Translations under genes and position numbers: made by a program
Source of the DNA: Schistocerca nitens
Taxonomy: Eukaryota > Arthropoda > Insecta > Orthoptera > Acrididae
Assembly: GCF_023898315.1 (NCBI RefSeq)
Contig: NC_064614.1
Coordinates: 115,909,501-115,973,500 of the forward strand
DNA: 64,000 nucleotides
Reading direction: 5' to 3'
In this document: positions 46,257-57,317 of the stretch, one piece after another
How positions within the stretch are numbered: position 1 is the first letter of the stretch
Layout of the letters: each line of letters begins with the position of its first letter
Notes under the pieces: generated by a model
Database searches by the model: none
The model's input: the letters and a program-made list of their open reading frames with translations, nothing else
What the model was told of the DNA's origin: nothing

Positions 46257-46382
46257 GTTATCATGTCCCTGACAGTGCTTTCCAACCACAAGGAAGTAGA
46301 AAATGTACTGAATCCACAGTCAGTTGAAAACTGGGAGATACATTCAAATCTTAATCTGCCAAAACTAGTCTCAGTCCTCAAG
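46257..46382 (+). CDS. Candidate host gene, internal exon (42 codons)
   Basis: A pyrimidine-rich acceptor (TTCTTTTTTTCAG) precedes position 46257, and a donor, AAG|GTTCAG, follows 46382. The 126-nt exon is open in one frame, phase 0 at both ends: VIMSLTVLSNHKEVENVLNP at the start, NLNLPKLVSVLK at the end. The other frames have stops. The sequence does not resemble any transposon protein here. It joins in phase to the 43-nt exon at 48081, across a 1,698-nt intron that holds a mariner. I do not recognise the product. Confidence 0.65.
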
Positions 46383-46637
46383 GTTCAGTAAATTAGCTTA
46401 GTGCCTAAGACTATATCACAGACCTAAATCGATCACATTTAACTCACATTTTGATGTACCTTAATGCCTTATTTTCTATTTTGTACTGTAAAAACTTAGT
46501 TCCCAGCTGGGGACTGTAATGCAGTAAATAAAAATAAAACAAATAAAAAATCTCATTTTGGGACTGCAGAAAAGAAACCTTGGATATATTTCTTGTTTCG
46601 CAGACTTTCCTTAAAAAAATACAGTGTACACTTTGTA

Positions 46638-47996
46638 CAGGGTGATTCAAAAAGAATACCACAACTTTAGGAATTTAAAACTCTGCAACGACAAAAGGCA
46701 GAGCTAAGCACTATCTGTCGGCGAATTAAGGGAGCTAGAAAGTTTCATTTAGTTGTACATTTGTTCGCTTGAGGCGCTGTTGACTAGGCGTCAGCGTCAG
46801 TTGATGCTAAGATGGCGACTGCTCAACAGAAAGCTTTTTGTGTTATTGAGTACGACAGAAGTGAATCGACGACAGTTGTTCAGCGTGCATTTCGAACGAA
46901 GTATGGTGTTAAACCTACTGATAGGTGGTGTATTAAACGTTGGTATAAACAGTTTACAGAGGATGGGTGTTGGTGCAAAGGGAAAAGTTCTGGACGGCCG
47001 AGAATGAGTGATGAAAATGTAGCACGCATCCAGCAAGCATTTGTTCGCAGCCCAGGAAAATCGACTCGCAGAACTAGCAGAGAGCTGCAAATTCCACAAT
47101 CAGCTGTATGGAGAGTCCTACGGAAAAGGTTAGTTACGAAACCTTATCGTCTGAAATTGGTTCAAGCACTGTCTGCAGCTGATAAGATTAAAAGAATCGA
47201 TTTCTGTGATTTTATCCTTGCTCAAATGTAAACAGATGAATCTTTCGTTTCAAAGATTGTGTTCAGTGATGAAGCAACTTTCCACACTAACGGGAAAGTC
47301 AACCGTCACAATGTCTGTATATGGGGCACTGAGAATCCGCGGGAAACAACTCAGTATGAACGTGACTCGCCTAAGGTGAATGTTTTCTGTGCCATTTCAG
47401 CCAATAAAGTTTTTGGTCCCTTTTTCTTCGAAGGTGCTACTGTAACTGGACTACAGTATCTGGAGATGTTAGAGAATTGGCTGTTCCCTCAGCTCGAACA
47501 AGAAGCACAACAATTCATATTTCAGCAGGATGGAGCGCCACCACATTGGCACTTATCTGTCCGTAACTACCTGAACATCAACTACCCGAGGCGATGGATC
47601 GGCCGCCAGGCAGCCCGTGACAGAGCACTTCATCACTGGCCTCCAAGAAGCCCTGATCTTACCCCCTGCGATTTTTTCTTATGGGGGTATGTTAAGGATA
47701 TGGTGTTTCGGCCACCTCTCCCAGCCACCATTGATGATTTGAAACGAGAAATAACAGCAGCTATCCAAACTGTTACGCCTGATATGCTACAGAGAGTGTG
47801 GAACGAGTTGGAGTATCGGGTTGATATTGCTCGTGTGTCTGGAGGGGGCCATATTGAACATCTCTGAACTTGTTTTTGAATGAAAACAAACCTTTTTAAA
47901 TACTCTTTGTAATGATGTATAACAGAAGGTTATATTATGTTTCTTTCATTAAATACACATTTTTAAAGTTGTGGTATTCTTTTTGAATCACCCTGT
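46638..47996 (+). mobile_element. Tc1/mariner-superfamily transposon with perfect 31-bp ends
   Basis: The 1,359-bp unit is bounded by perfect 31-bp inverted repeats beginning CAGGGTGATTCAAAAAGAAT, with TA at 46636-46637 and 47997-47998. It contains one transposase frame spoiled by a single stop codon. It lies between two candidate host exons, ending 84 bp before the 43-nt exon, in the same orientation as the gene. Confidence 0.92.
46812..47867 (+). pseudogene. Transposase of the 46638 element, one in-frame stop
   Basis: The frame runs 351 codons from MATAQQKAFCVIEYDRSEST to the end GGGHIEHL, with one TAA at 47229-47231 (after FILAQM). It has an N-terminal helix-turn-helix with a GRPRMSDENVARIQ linker and a second one (TRRTSRELQIPQSAVWRVLR). 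The catalytic Asp residues lie in VFSDEATF, FQQDGAPPHW and RSPDLTPCDFFLWG. By my count 46 residues lie between the second and third Asp, against 34 in mariner. I do not know the lineage name with certainty. The single stop and perfect ends indicate a young copy. Confidence 0.85.
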
Positions 47997-48080
47997 ATAT
48001 TATTATGACCCATAAAAATGATGCACTGTAGAAAAGAGAATAATATTTGACATTGTTAATTATTGCTTGTACCATTACAG

Positions 48081-48123
48081 TCTGCTGATGTTGAACTGTC
48101 CAAAGTTGATATTGTCATGACAG
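48081..48123 (+). CDS. Candidate host gene, 43-nt exon
   Basis: An acceptor (GCTTGTACCATTACAG) precedes it, and a donor, CAG|GTAATA, follows 48123. It encodes SADVELSKVDIVMT in phase 0 and leaves one base (G), completed by TC at 55064 to give Val. The phase agreement on both sides is the main support. It is wedged between a mariner ending 84 bp upstream and an I-clade LINE starting 43 bp downstream. Confidence 0.6.
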
Positions 48124-48829
48124 GTAATATCTGCAGGCAGCTGCCACAGTCCTCCACTCTCAGCAGTCCCCCCAGGGGATCCACAACTCTTTTGTGGATA
48201 CGTGCGTAGCGAGCACGGGACCCCGAGCTGATGTGGCCTTCCTTCCTTTCCGGGCTGCATACCTTCCCTTTCCGCATCCTTCCCAATCCCCCATCTTCGC
48301 CCCCCCCCCCCCCCCCCTCACCTCTGGCTCTTTCCTTCCCTTTCTCCCCCTCTGGGGGTATGGTTTGTGCATACGTCCGGAGACGGACGCTTGTAAATGT
48401 ACCACATTCTTCGCCTTCCTTGCTTGTAAGTCTTCATCCTTCCTTTGTCCTTCTCTTTTCCTTACCTCTTCTCTCTACCCTTTTCTCCGCTGCGGCGTTT
48501 GAGACCTCTTCTTTCCTTTCCCTTTCTCTTTCTTCCTCCCTGTGCGTGTCTGAAGGCCGACCCACGCACTTCCATGCGTAGCCGGTGACGGGGTAACGCG
48601 TAATTCCCCGCCCCGGGTAGACAGGTAGGACACGTACGTACCCCCTGGTAATGGCCAGGCCCAGGGAGGGGTGATTACCCGAGCTGATACCTTCCGAAAG
48701 TGCCGATTGGTCCCTCCGTCCGTTTGTCGGGAGGTGTGACCTGAGGTGTGAACAATCACCTAAGGCGGGAGTGCCCTCAGAGAAGGGCCCCCACAAGGGA
48801 GGAGCGCGCCATCGGAGACGCCGGTAATC

Positions 48830-50210
48830 ATGGGGGATTCTTCCGCAATGGTTTCCCCACCTTCCACTATGTCTGCTCACAAACGTAAGTTCACTGAGTC
48901 TCAACCACAGTCAGTTCTTCCATCGTTGCCACAGTTCCTTGTTGTTTCTCGGTCTGACGAAGGTCACGACTTCTCCACGGTCAACCCTTTCATTATTCAG
49001 AAAGGTGTCGACGCAATTGCAGGTCCTGTAAAGTCTTGTTCCAGATTACGGAATGGCACCCTGTTGTTAGAAACAGTCAGTGCCCTCCAGGCACAAAAAT
49101 TGCTGCGTACCTCACTACTACACACTTTCCCTGTCCGGGTTGAACCGCACCGTACCTTAAATTCCTCGCGTGGAGTCGTTTATACACGCTCCCTCGATGG
49201 ACTGTCTGACGGAGAAATTCAGCACTACCTGTCTGACCAGGGCGTAACGGCTGTTCATAGGGTTATGAAAAGGGTTGACACGAACATCATTCCAACCCGC
49301 ACTGTCTTCTTGGCATTTGACAAAGTTCAACTCCCATCGAAAATCAAAGCAGGCTATGAGATAATTTCCGTTCGCCCTTACGTCCCAAACCCTACGTGTT
49401 GCTATCAGTGCCAGTGGTTCAATCACACCAGCCAGTCCTGTTCCAATCCGGCCAAATGTGTTACGTGTGGCGGGGATGCCCATGAGGGTGCTTGTCCACC
49501 TCCATCCCCTCGCTGCATCAACTGTATGGGTGACCACGCCGCTTCCTCTCGAGATTGTCCCGTTTTTAAGGACGAAAAGCTCATCCAGGAAATTAGAGTA
49601 AAGGAAAAGGTGTTGACCTTTGCTGCTCGAAAATTATTCGCCAGTCGACAGCCCACCGTGCCTCAGAAAGGAAAATACAGCACTGTCCTTGCTTCTCCTT
49701 GGCCAACAAAGGAGGCGGCCACGCAGACTTGCGACCTCACCTTTAGTGCCACGGTCGTCAGATCGGCCAGTGCAAAGATCGCCCGTTCAACCTCACCACT
49801 TTCGCCTGCCCACTCTCTGGCTCACCCTTCGTCGAGTTCTGCTAAATCTCGAGCCCAAAAGTGACACCAAGACTTCGAAAAAAGAGCATACTCGTGAAGA
49901 GTTTTTATGTATGGCAACTTCCCAACCATCGGTTCCTCCTTCCTCTAAACATCATACTTCCAAGAAGGCTACAAAGAAACCCAATTCCTCTCCTTCTCCG
50001 CGAAGGCGTGTCCCATCTACAGCACCACCTGGCGGAAATCGCCCTCGGCCGTCTTCTGTGTCGCCGAGGCGCACTGCTGGCGGCCGATCAACTGGCCGGT
50101 CGCTGGTGGCAGGAGCTGCTCCTGACCAACCTATGGATCAGGATCTTCTGCCTTCGGCTGAATGCCATTCCATGCTGTCAGTTGCAAGCTCAGAGCAGTC
50201 GTTGAGTTGA
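48830..50210 (+). pseudogene. I-clade LINE ORF1 (gag-like), one frameshift
   Basis: The RNA-binding ORF1 protein starts MGDSSAMVSPPSTMSAHKRK and is open to 49864 (344 residues). Residues about 40-180 form the RRM-like region (LRNGTLLLETVSALQAQKLL, RTLNSSRGVVYTRSL). From residue 191 three zinc knuckles follow: CX2CX4HX4C (CYQCQWFNHTSQSC), CX2CX4HX3C and CX2CX3HX6C (CINCMGDHAASSRDC). Near 49857, in an AAAA run, the frame shifts; the basic Ser/Pro-rich C-terminus then continues in another frame to 50210. ORF2 begins 40 nt later. Confidence 0.85.
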
Positions 50211-50250
50211 CAGCGACCTTGGTCACATTCCTCCATTTTCTGTTCACCTT

Positions 50251-53200
50251 ATGTCCATTATCCACTGGAATATCCGCGGTATTCGAGCCAATCGGGATGA
50301 ATTGTTGATCCTCTTACAATCCTACTCGCCGGTCATCTTCTGTCTTCAGGAAACAAAGCTGCGTCCCCGTGACCGCTTTGTTCTCCCTCATTTTCAGTCT
50401 GTCCGATATGATCTCCCCTCTGTTGAAGGCACTCCAGCACATGGAGGACTCGTGATTCTTCTCCATGAAACTCTCCATTATCACCCAATCCATTTAAACA
50501 CTTCCTTCCAAGCTGTCACCGTCCGTCTTTCCCTTTCCGGATACACGTTCTCTCTTTGTACTGTATACATTCCATTGTCCACACCAATGGCACGAGCTGA
50601 TCTCCTTCATCTTCTTGGTCAGCTTCCACCCCCATATTTGCTGGTTGGGGACTTCACTGCCCACCACCCGCTTTGGGGATCTCCACATCCTTGTCCACGT
50701 GGCTCACTATTGCTAGACGTCTTCCACCAAGCAGATCTAGTTTGCCTCAACACTGAGGTCCGTACATTTTTGTCTGCCTCCACGACAAATTTATCTCATT
50801 TGGACCTTGCGGTCGGTACTGTTCCGCTAGCTCGGCGCTTCGAATGGTTCGCCCTTGATGATACACACTCGAGTGACCACTTTCCATGTGTCCTTAGACT
50901 GCAGCCTCAACAGCCATATATGCGCCCGCGACGCTGGAAGTTTTCCCAAGCCGATTGGACACTTTTTTCGTCTCTAGCGACATTCGATGTCCGTCACTTT
51001 CCCAGCGTCGACGATGAGGTCACACATATTACCGACGTTATTCTTACAGCTGCGGAACATTCAATACCACGCACCTCCGAATTGCCCCGGCGCCCCCCAG
51101 TTCGTTGGTGGAACGAGGCATGCCATGATGCACTACGTGAGCGGCGACGTGCTCTCCGCGTTTTCCGCCACCATCCTACTTTGGCCAACTGTATCCGCTA
51201 TAAGCAGCTCCGAGCGCGATGCCGTCGTGTCATCCGCGATAGCAAGAAGGCAAGCTGGAAATTCTTTATTAGCTCATTTAACACCTTCACTCCCTCCTCG
51301 GAAGTTTGGAGTCGGCTTCGACGGTTCTCAGGCGCGCGTAGTTTCTCCTCGGTCTCTGGGCTCACTGTTGCACATGACACATTAGTGGACCCCGTCGCAA
51401 TTTCTAACTCGTTGGGTCAGCAAATTTTGCTGAGATTTCGAGCTCTTCAAATTACCCGCCAGTGTTTCTCCCGAAGAAACGTGCAGCGGAAGTGCGACCT
51501 CTTGCTTTCTCCTCTCAAAATCGCGGAAGCTACAATACTGTTTTCTCCTTGCGGGAACTCCAACATGCACTCTCTTCTTCTCGCTCCTCTGCCCCAGGAC
51601 CGGATGGTATCCACGTCCAAATGTTGCTGCATTTATCAACCCATAGTCTGCGTTACCTCCTTCGCCTTTATAATCGAATTTGGACTGACAGTACTTTTCC
51701 CAGACAATGGCGGGAAGCTATCGTCGTTCCTGTTCCGAAACCTGGAAAGGACAAACATCTCCCCTCTAGCTATCGCCCCATTTCTCTCACGAGTAGTGTC
51801 TGTAAGGTTTTGGAGTGTATGGTGAATTACCGTTTAGCGTGGTGGCTGGAATCCCGCAGTCTTTTAACACCTGCCCAATGCGGATTCCGAAAGCATCGTT
51901 CTGCAGTTGACCATCTTGTTGCTCTCTCCACTTATATCATGAACAATTTTCTCCGGAAACGCCAAACGGTAGCAATATTTTTTGATCTGGAGAGAGCATA
52001 CGATACCTGTTGGAGGACAGGCATCCTCCGCACACTGTTCTCTTGGGGCTTTCGAGGCCGGCTGCCCCTTTTTCTTCGCGAATTTATGGCAGAGCGCACA
52101 TTTAAGGTGCGGGTGAACACTACTCTCTCCCGCGCTTTCTCCCAAGAAAACGGGGTACCCCAGGGCTCCGTGCTGAGTGTTCTACTGTTTTCCATCGCTA
52201 TAAATCCAATTATGGATTGTCTCCTTCCTGATGTCTCGGGCTCCCTCTTTGTGGACGATTTTGCGATCTACTACAGCTCTCAACGGACCAGCCTTCTTGA
52301 ATGACGTCTTCAAGGATGTCTCGATCGCCTCCACTCTTGGAGCATCGAAACCGGCTTCCGTTTCTCTCCCAGTAAGACCGTTTGTGTTAATTTTTGGTGA
52401 CGTAAGGAGTTTCTTCTGCCCTCCTTACATCTAGGTCCTGTCAACCTTCCGTTTGCAGACATCGCTAAATTCTTGGGTCTCATGTTTGACAGAAAACTGT
52501 GCTGGTCCTCCCACGTTTCCTATCTTTCAGCTCGCTGTCTGCGATCGCTTAACACCCTCCGTGTCCTGAATGGTACCTCCTGGGGAGCGGACCGAGTGGT
52601 CCTTCTCCGCCTCTATCGCGCCTTAGTGCGCTCGAAATTGGACTATGGAAGCATAGTCTACTCCTCTGCTCGGCCGTCTATTCTTCGGCGTCTCGACTCT
52701 CTCCACCACCGTGGATTACGTTTAGTGTCTGGAGCTTTTTACACTAGCCCTGTGGAAAGCCTTTATGCTGAGACTGCTGAACCTCCGCTGTCCAATCGGC
52801 GAGCAGTCCTGAGTTGTTATGCCAGCCATCTGTCTTCCATGCCTGCTAATCCAGCCCATGACCTTTTTTTCGACGCCTCCTTTGATGTAGGGTATGCAGG
52901 CCGCTCCTCCTCCCTACTACCCCCGGGAGTCTGCTTCCGTCAACTGCTCCATTCTTTTTCCTTCCACTTTCCTAAAACCTTCTTGACAACTTGGGGTACA
53001 GCACCGCCTTGGCTCCGTCCCCGGATCTGCCTGCTCCGTGACCTTTGTCGATTTCCCAAGGATGTTACCCCTACACTTGTTTATTGTCGGGCATTTGCTG
53101 CTCTATGTGCACAAATGACAGACGCCACATTTATTTACACCGATGGCTCGAAAACATCGTTAGGTGTAGGGAGTGCCTATATTGTTGGCGACACCCCAAA

Positions 53201-53805
53201 TCAATTTCGGCTTCCCGACCAGTGTTCGTTGTATACTGCGGAGCTTTACGCTGTTCTCCATGCTGTCCACTACATCCGCCGCCATCGGCGGATACAGTAC
53301 GTTATCTGCTCAGATTCTCTCAGCTCTCTCCTCAGTCTCCAAGCTCTTTATCCTGTGCACCCTCTGGTGCACCGGATTCAGGACTGTCTGCGCTTGCTCC
53401 ACCTGGGGGGCGTCTCAGTGGCGTTCCTCTGGCTCCCGGGACACGTTGGTATCTATGGAAATGAGGCGGCCGATATTGCAGCCAAGGCTGCAGTCTCTCT
53501 TCCTCGGCCAGCTATTCCATCGATTCCTTTCTGCGATCTAGGAGGTAATTTTAACTCGACTCCGGATAGGGCACTGTCTTTTTAGCCATCGACATCTTTT
53601 AAGCGGCGATCCTCCCCCACTCTGTCCCCACTGCTCTCAGCTGTGGACGGTAAGACACCTTTTAATTGAGTGCCCCTATTTTAATCCGTTACGCGCCCGT
53701 CTACAGCTATCGCCTGATCTATCGTCGATTTTAGCAGATGACACGCGCTCAGCCGACCGCGTTCTCCAGTTTATTAGTGCCAGTGAAATGACGTCAGTCA
53801 TTTGA
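50251..53805 (+). pseudogene. I-clade LINE ORF2: endonuclease, RT, RNase H; few breaks
   Basis: Endonuclease (50251-51000): MSIIHWNIRGIRANRDELL, FCLQETKLRPRD, LLVGDFTAHHPLWGS, SHLDLAVGT, SSDHFPCVL. RT (51600-52300): AIVVPVPKPGKDKHLPSSYR, AIFFDLERAYDTCWR, GVPQGSVLSVLLF and the catalytic SLFVDDFAIYY. RNase H (53110-53500): FIYTDGSKTSLGVGSAYIV, YTAELYAVLHAV, VICSDSLSSLL, GNEAADIAAKA. A CCHC-like end (HLLIECPYFNPLRARL) closes at the stop at 53803-53805. Breaks: a frameshift near 51.43 kb, in-frame TGA codons at 52302 and near 52398 (both likely former CGA Arg codons), and a shift and stop around 53.58-53.66 kb. All catalytic residues remain. Confidence 0.85.
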
Positions 53806-53980
53806 AGCCTTTTTTGGGGACAACCAACCCCTTTCTGTAGTGGATTTTTAAGCCTTCCTTCTGCTTTTAGTTTCTCCAATTTTATGACTTGTTCCCATTG
53901 CTGCTGGTTTTCAATTTCGGTTTTTTTACTGTTTCCTAAGTTACGGGCTGGGCGCTAATGACCATAGCAGTTTTTGCGCC

Positions 53981-54008
<28 letters not shown>

Positions 54009-54013
<5 letters not shown>

Positions 54014-55063
54014 AGCAGTGATAGAAAATTGGTTTAAAATATCTATTTTTTGCAAAAATCTGGAATTCATGTACGATATTTCTGTAGTGCATCCAAGCAT
54101 GTAAAAAATCTGTTGTTAATTTCAATTAGGGCCAGGATTATGTTAGTTTTTTGAAACGGGTGAAATTTTTCCATCTGGAGAACAGCTCTAAACTTATCAC
54201 ATTGAAAACTATTGAACTTGCTGAAATACTTTTTTTTCATGTTGATTTATATAATGCATTGGCTTGGCAATGGACCTTTACAAAGTTATGAATCACATTG
54301 CGTTTGCAGTGTATTAACTTTGGAAAACAGCATTTATTTGCAGTTTTGTCAATATCTAAATTGTAACAAGTATGAAATATAAAGTCTATCTTCAGCAAAA
54401 CTACAGAGAGGGGAGGGAGGGGGGGGGAATGTCTGAGCCGGGGGGGGGGGGGGTCTTTCCTTCTCAACCTGTCTGGTAACTCTCCCCTGACCGGTGATTC
54501 TGGGCAACTCTTATGAATTCTCCCCATTACCTGAACTTCAACAGTCCTTTTCCTTCACTCCTCTTCATTCTCTTTCACCGTTGTGTCAGGAGGAGGTCAG
54601 GAGCCACTGGCTCCAAAAGCTCACAGGTTTTAATACCTATATATGTGTTTACTTTTGCTGCCGCTTGATGAATAGAGGGTCCCCCCCCCCCCCCCCCCCC
54701 CTCCTCCTACGTATCCAAAATTTACGCTCTATCTTTTTCATAATGTTGTTAATATTCCAACCTGAACTTTCCATTGTTTGACATTCCAGCTGAATGTAGA
54801 CCTTCAACTAAGCTATAGATCTGTCTGGTAACACAAACAGGTCTTTTTAGCTTTCAGTTTCTTTGGCTTCACCTACTCATAACCGAACTGCCACATTACA
54901 CCTAACCTAGACTTTGGGCTACAGATTAGGCTGTCACCACAAGTGGGTCGTTTTTTCAGATTTGTTGATTTCACCAACTTTCAAGCAAACTTACACTTCA
55001 GACTTAACTGTCATCTTGTAATATGTGACATAACCACAAAAAATAATCGAATATTTGTTTCAG
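54009..55063. other. Intron sequence with facing G- and C-tracts
   Basis: Apart from the homopolymer tracts at 54409-54452 (G) and 54679-54703 (C) no gene was found. 54453-54678 between the tracts is pyrimidine-rich and GC-richer than its surroundings, possibly a repeat unit with G/C ends. Confidence 0.4.
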
Positions 55064-55203
55064 TCAATAATGTTAGAAGAATTGCTGTTCATGGCGGGAA
55101 TGAAAAGAAAGCAAAAAATGAAACTGGAATGAATCTTATTCTGTTGGATTGTACACCAGTGGAACAGCCTGCAAAAAACAAAAATAATTCTGGCTCATTT
55201 TGA
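55064..55203 (+). CDS. Candidate host gene, terminal coding exon
   Basis: A good acceptor (CGAATATTTGTTTCAG) precedes 55064. The exon starts with TC, completing the Val codon split after 48123. It then encodes NNVRRIAVHGG, a Lys-rich stretch (NEKKAKNETG), MNLILLDCTPVEQP, and ends NKNNSGSF at the TGA 55201-55203. The tail is hydrophilic; there is no membrane segment. The other three exons join it in one continuous frame giving about 160 residues. Possible polyadenylation hexamer AATAAA lies at 55499-55504, after an A-run. I do not recognise the family. Confidence 0.65.
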
Positions 55204-56110
55204 TTCTGTTTCCTACACATATACGCGGACAGTGGCTGTTGTAAAATGTCTTCGTCATGCAGGGACCGTTTAATTACCAGCCCATGTGGCCTTTATAGTA
55301 TTTGTATGGGCACCTGTTGTTGCTTCCTCTGAAGCCAGTTTGTGATTGACAGTAAAGTGCTTGAAACATTCATTTTTGAGACATTTATGTGTAGAAAAGT
55401 AGCCTGATATTATTATTGCCCCTGGCAAAATATTTTCTTTGACAAATTTCAAGTGAACAGCTTTAGATTGCATAGGCAAAAAAAAAAAAAAAAAAAAAAA
55501 TAAATTTGTATGTACATTTTTCAATAACCCCAAATTCCCGTCTTCCCCTTTTTTTTGGTCCCCTCTCCCAGTCGTCTTTTTGCTGCACTGAGATTCATTG
55601 ATCTCAACAATCTGCCTTTCACCACAAAGTTTCTTATTTTGTCTCTGCCTTGGAGAACCAAATCACTTTTAATTATTCCACTTCATAGAATCCTTCATAA
55701 TCACAGAATATCTCATGAAACTCAGAAGTAGATTGCAAAAAACAGTGAAGAAGACAAGGGTATCAGTTTCAATGCTAGAAATACATTATCTCTTATCTCA
55801 CCTCTCATTGGTTATGTGAAACTATCATCCCATTATCCATCCGAAACTGATGTGTTGCCAATCTATGAGCAATAGAGAAGCACCTCCGCAACTGCCACTG
55901 ACCCATATCTAGACCTCAGCTGCAAGTGTATACAGGAGGCAGAAGCACATAGAGCACCCCCCAGTACTTACATGTCCAAGGAAATGAGGTGTCATTCTGA
56001 TGTGTACCACACCATGCTTGACTAAAGGGAAAATGATGTGACTGGTGCAGCCATAAAGGAAGCACATGAGCCAAACATTTTGGTTCAAATCGGTGGTCTC
56101 TCATATGTTT
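55204..56110. other. Putative 3' UTR and downstream DNA
   Basis: 55204-55510 may be the 3' UTR of the candidate gene; it has a 23-base A run at 55478-55500. Beyond that no ORF above 60 residues or repeat ends were recognised. Confidence 0.3.
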
Positions 56111-56290
56111 TTTTAAGTCACCAGTCTTCCGACTGGTTTATGCAGCCCACCACAAATTCTTCTCTTGTGCCAGCCTCTACATCCCACTCTTTCCACCCCA
56201 CCCCCCTCCCCATCCAAGGCACCTGCAGTTCTTTCATGAGTTCGTGCGTAGCACACACAGTGTCCTGAGTGATTGCAGCCCATTCTTCTT
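56111..56290 (-). mobile_element. LINE 3' end fragment, minus
   Basis: CTTCCGACTGGTTTATGCAG and the following sequence resemble the end of RTE-like or related LINEs (compare CTGAGACTGGTTTGATGCAG at 59466). The fragment is short and non-coding. Confidence 0.4.
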
Positions 56291-57317
56291 TCCTAAGCTG
56301 CATTTCCTTCACCGTGTCCCTCCCTCCCCCATCCTGGCTCCTTCGCTGTCAGTGTTTTTATTTATGTCAACCTGTCTATCCATCTGGTTCCCTGTATTAC
56401 TTGCAGTTTTGTTCCTCTTGCCTGTTCTTTAATCGTTTTCAGCATTTTTCGTTCCCTCATGGGTTTGACCTCCACTTCTAAATTTTCTGTCTTTAGCGTC
56501 AGCCATCTGGGGAAGAACTCCATCTCTAGCGTCTACAGTGTGGATTTCCCCCCCCCCTCCCTTTCCTTCCCCTCTTTCTTCCCTGCCATAGCCCCCCTCC
56601 GCCCTGGTAATTCATCAGCACACGTAGCCAGTCCTGTCATGTACCCATCTGGCTGACCCCCCTGACAACACAGAGATCACACTACTGATACCTGAGCTGT
56701 TACCTTCCCATGTATGCCAAGGAGTGGTTGCTTGTCATCCTGGAGTGTCAGAACTCCTGGCAATGGCCCCTGGGCCAGACAGCTGTTGCTGCGGCTTGCT
56801 GACACCCATGGGGGAGAAGTCCTGATCGGAGTGGGTAGTATCAGAGTGTATGCTTGGTGAATGCTGCAAAAATCTGACCATTCTCAAATGGCCGTCTCTT
56901 TGAGTGATATCAGGTCATTGAATACTGTGTTGTATGACCTGCAGCCTTCCCTTCTCTGGCTACATCCTGGGAATAGGACCAGGCTCACTGTCTTGGGATG
57001 AAACAATTTCCCTGCTATCTGGTCGGTACTTAACAGACGGGGACACATTCATCACCACAAAGCCGTTTTTTGAGAATATCGGGGACAAGTTTGGCAGAGT
57101 GGAATCCCTTGGTAAGATGAGATTGGGTTTCCTGTTGATCAAAGCTTCTTCTGCTGCCCAACCTGCAGCCCTTCATGCTTTTGAATGCCTTGGCGACGTC
57201 CTAGTGTCTATTAACCCTCAACAGCCACCTAATATGCTCGAGGGAGTGATTTTTCATAAGGACCTCATCCTGCAAATTGATGAGGAACTTGTGACATTCG
57301 AATGTTTTATTTCTTAG
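56291..57317 (+). mobile_element. I-like LINE fragment: 5' UTR and partial ORF1
   Basis: Pyrimidine-rich 5' UTR-like sequence with GATACCTGAGCTGTTACCTTC (related to 48676-48694) is followed by a frame at 56934-57317. That frame encodes GKMRLGFLLIKASSAAQPAA and NMLEGVIFHKDLI, matching the RRM-like region of ORF1 at 48830 (NGTLLLETVSALQAQ and RGVVYTRSL). It is a distinct, older family. The zinc knuckles and ORF2 are missing, so only the 5' end is here, which is unusual for LINEs. Confidence 0.5.

Larger units (their letters stand above)
48167..54008 (+). mobile_element. I-clade LINE, full length, with target duplication
   Basis: ACTCTCAGCAG (48156-48166) recurs as CTCTCAGCAG after the poly(A) tail (54009-54018, the preceding A belonging to either), so the 5.84-kb unit is a complete target-primed insertion. 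Order: GC-rich 5' UTR (48167-48829), ORF1 with zinc knuckles (48830-50210), ORF2 with endonuclease, RT and RNase H (50251-53805), 3' UTR with a GGGCGCTAATGACC...TTTTGCGCC hairpin, and A27 at 53982-54008. RNase H in ORF2 points to the I group. Both ORFs are interrupted at a few places, so this copy is probably dead though young. Confidence 0.9.

Noticed and set aside
48194-48581. Overlapping open frames in the I-clade LINE 5' UTR
   Set aside because: They are low-complexity Pro/Ser-rich frames over pyrimidine-rich leader sequence with no homology, upstream of the real ORF1.
54494-54781. Open frame between the G- and C-tracts
   Set aside because: It spans the C-tract as a Pro run, and there is no start context or similarity.
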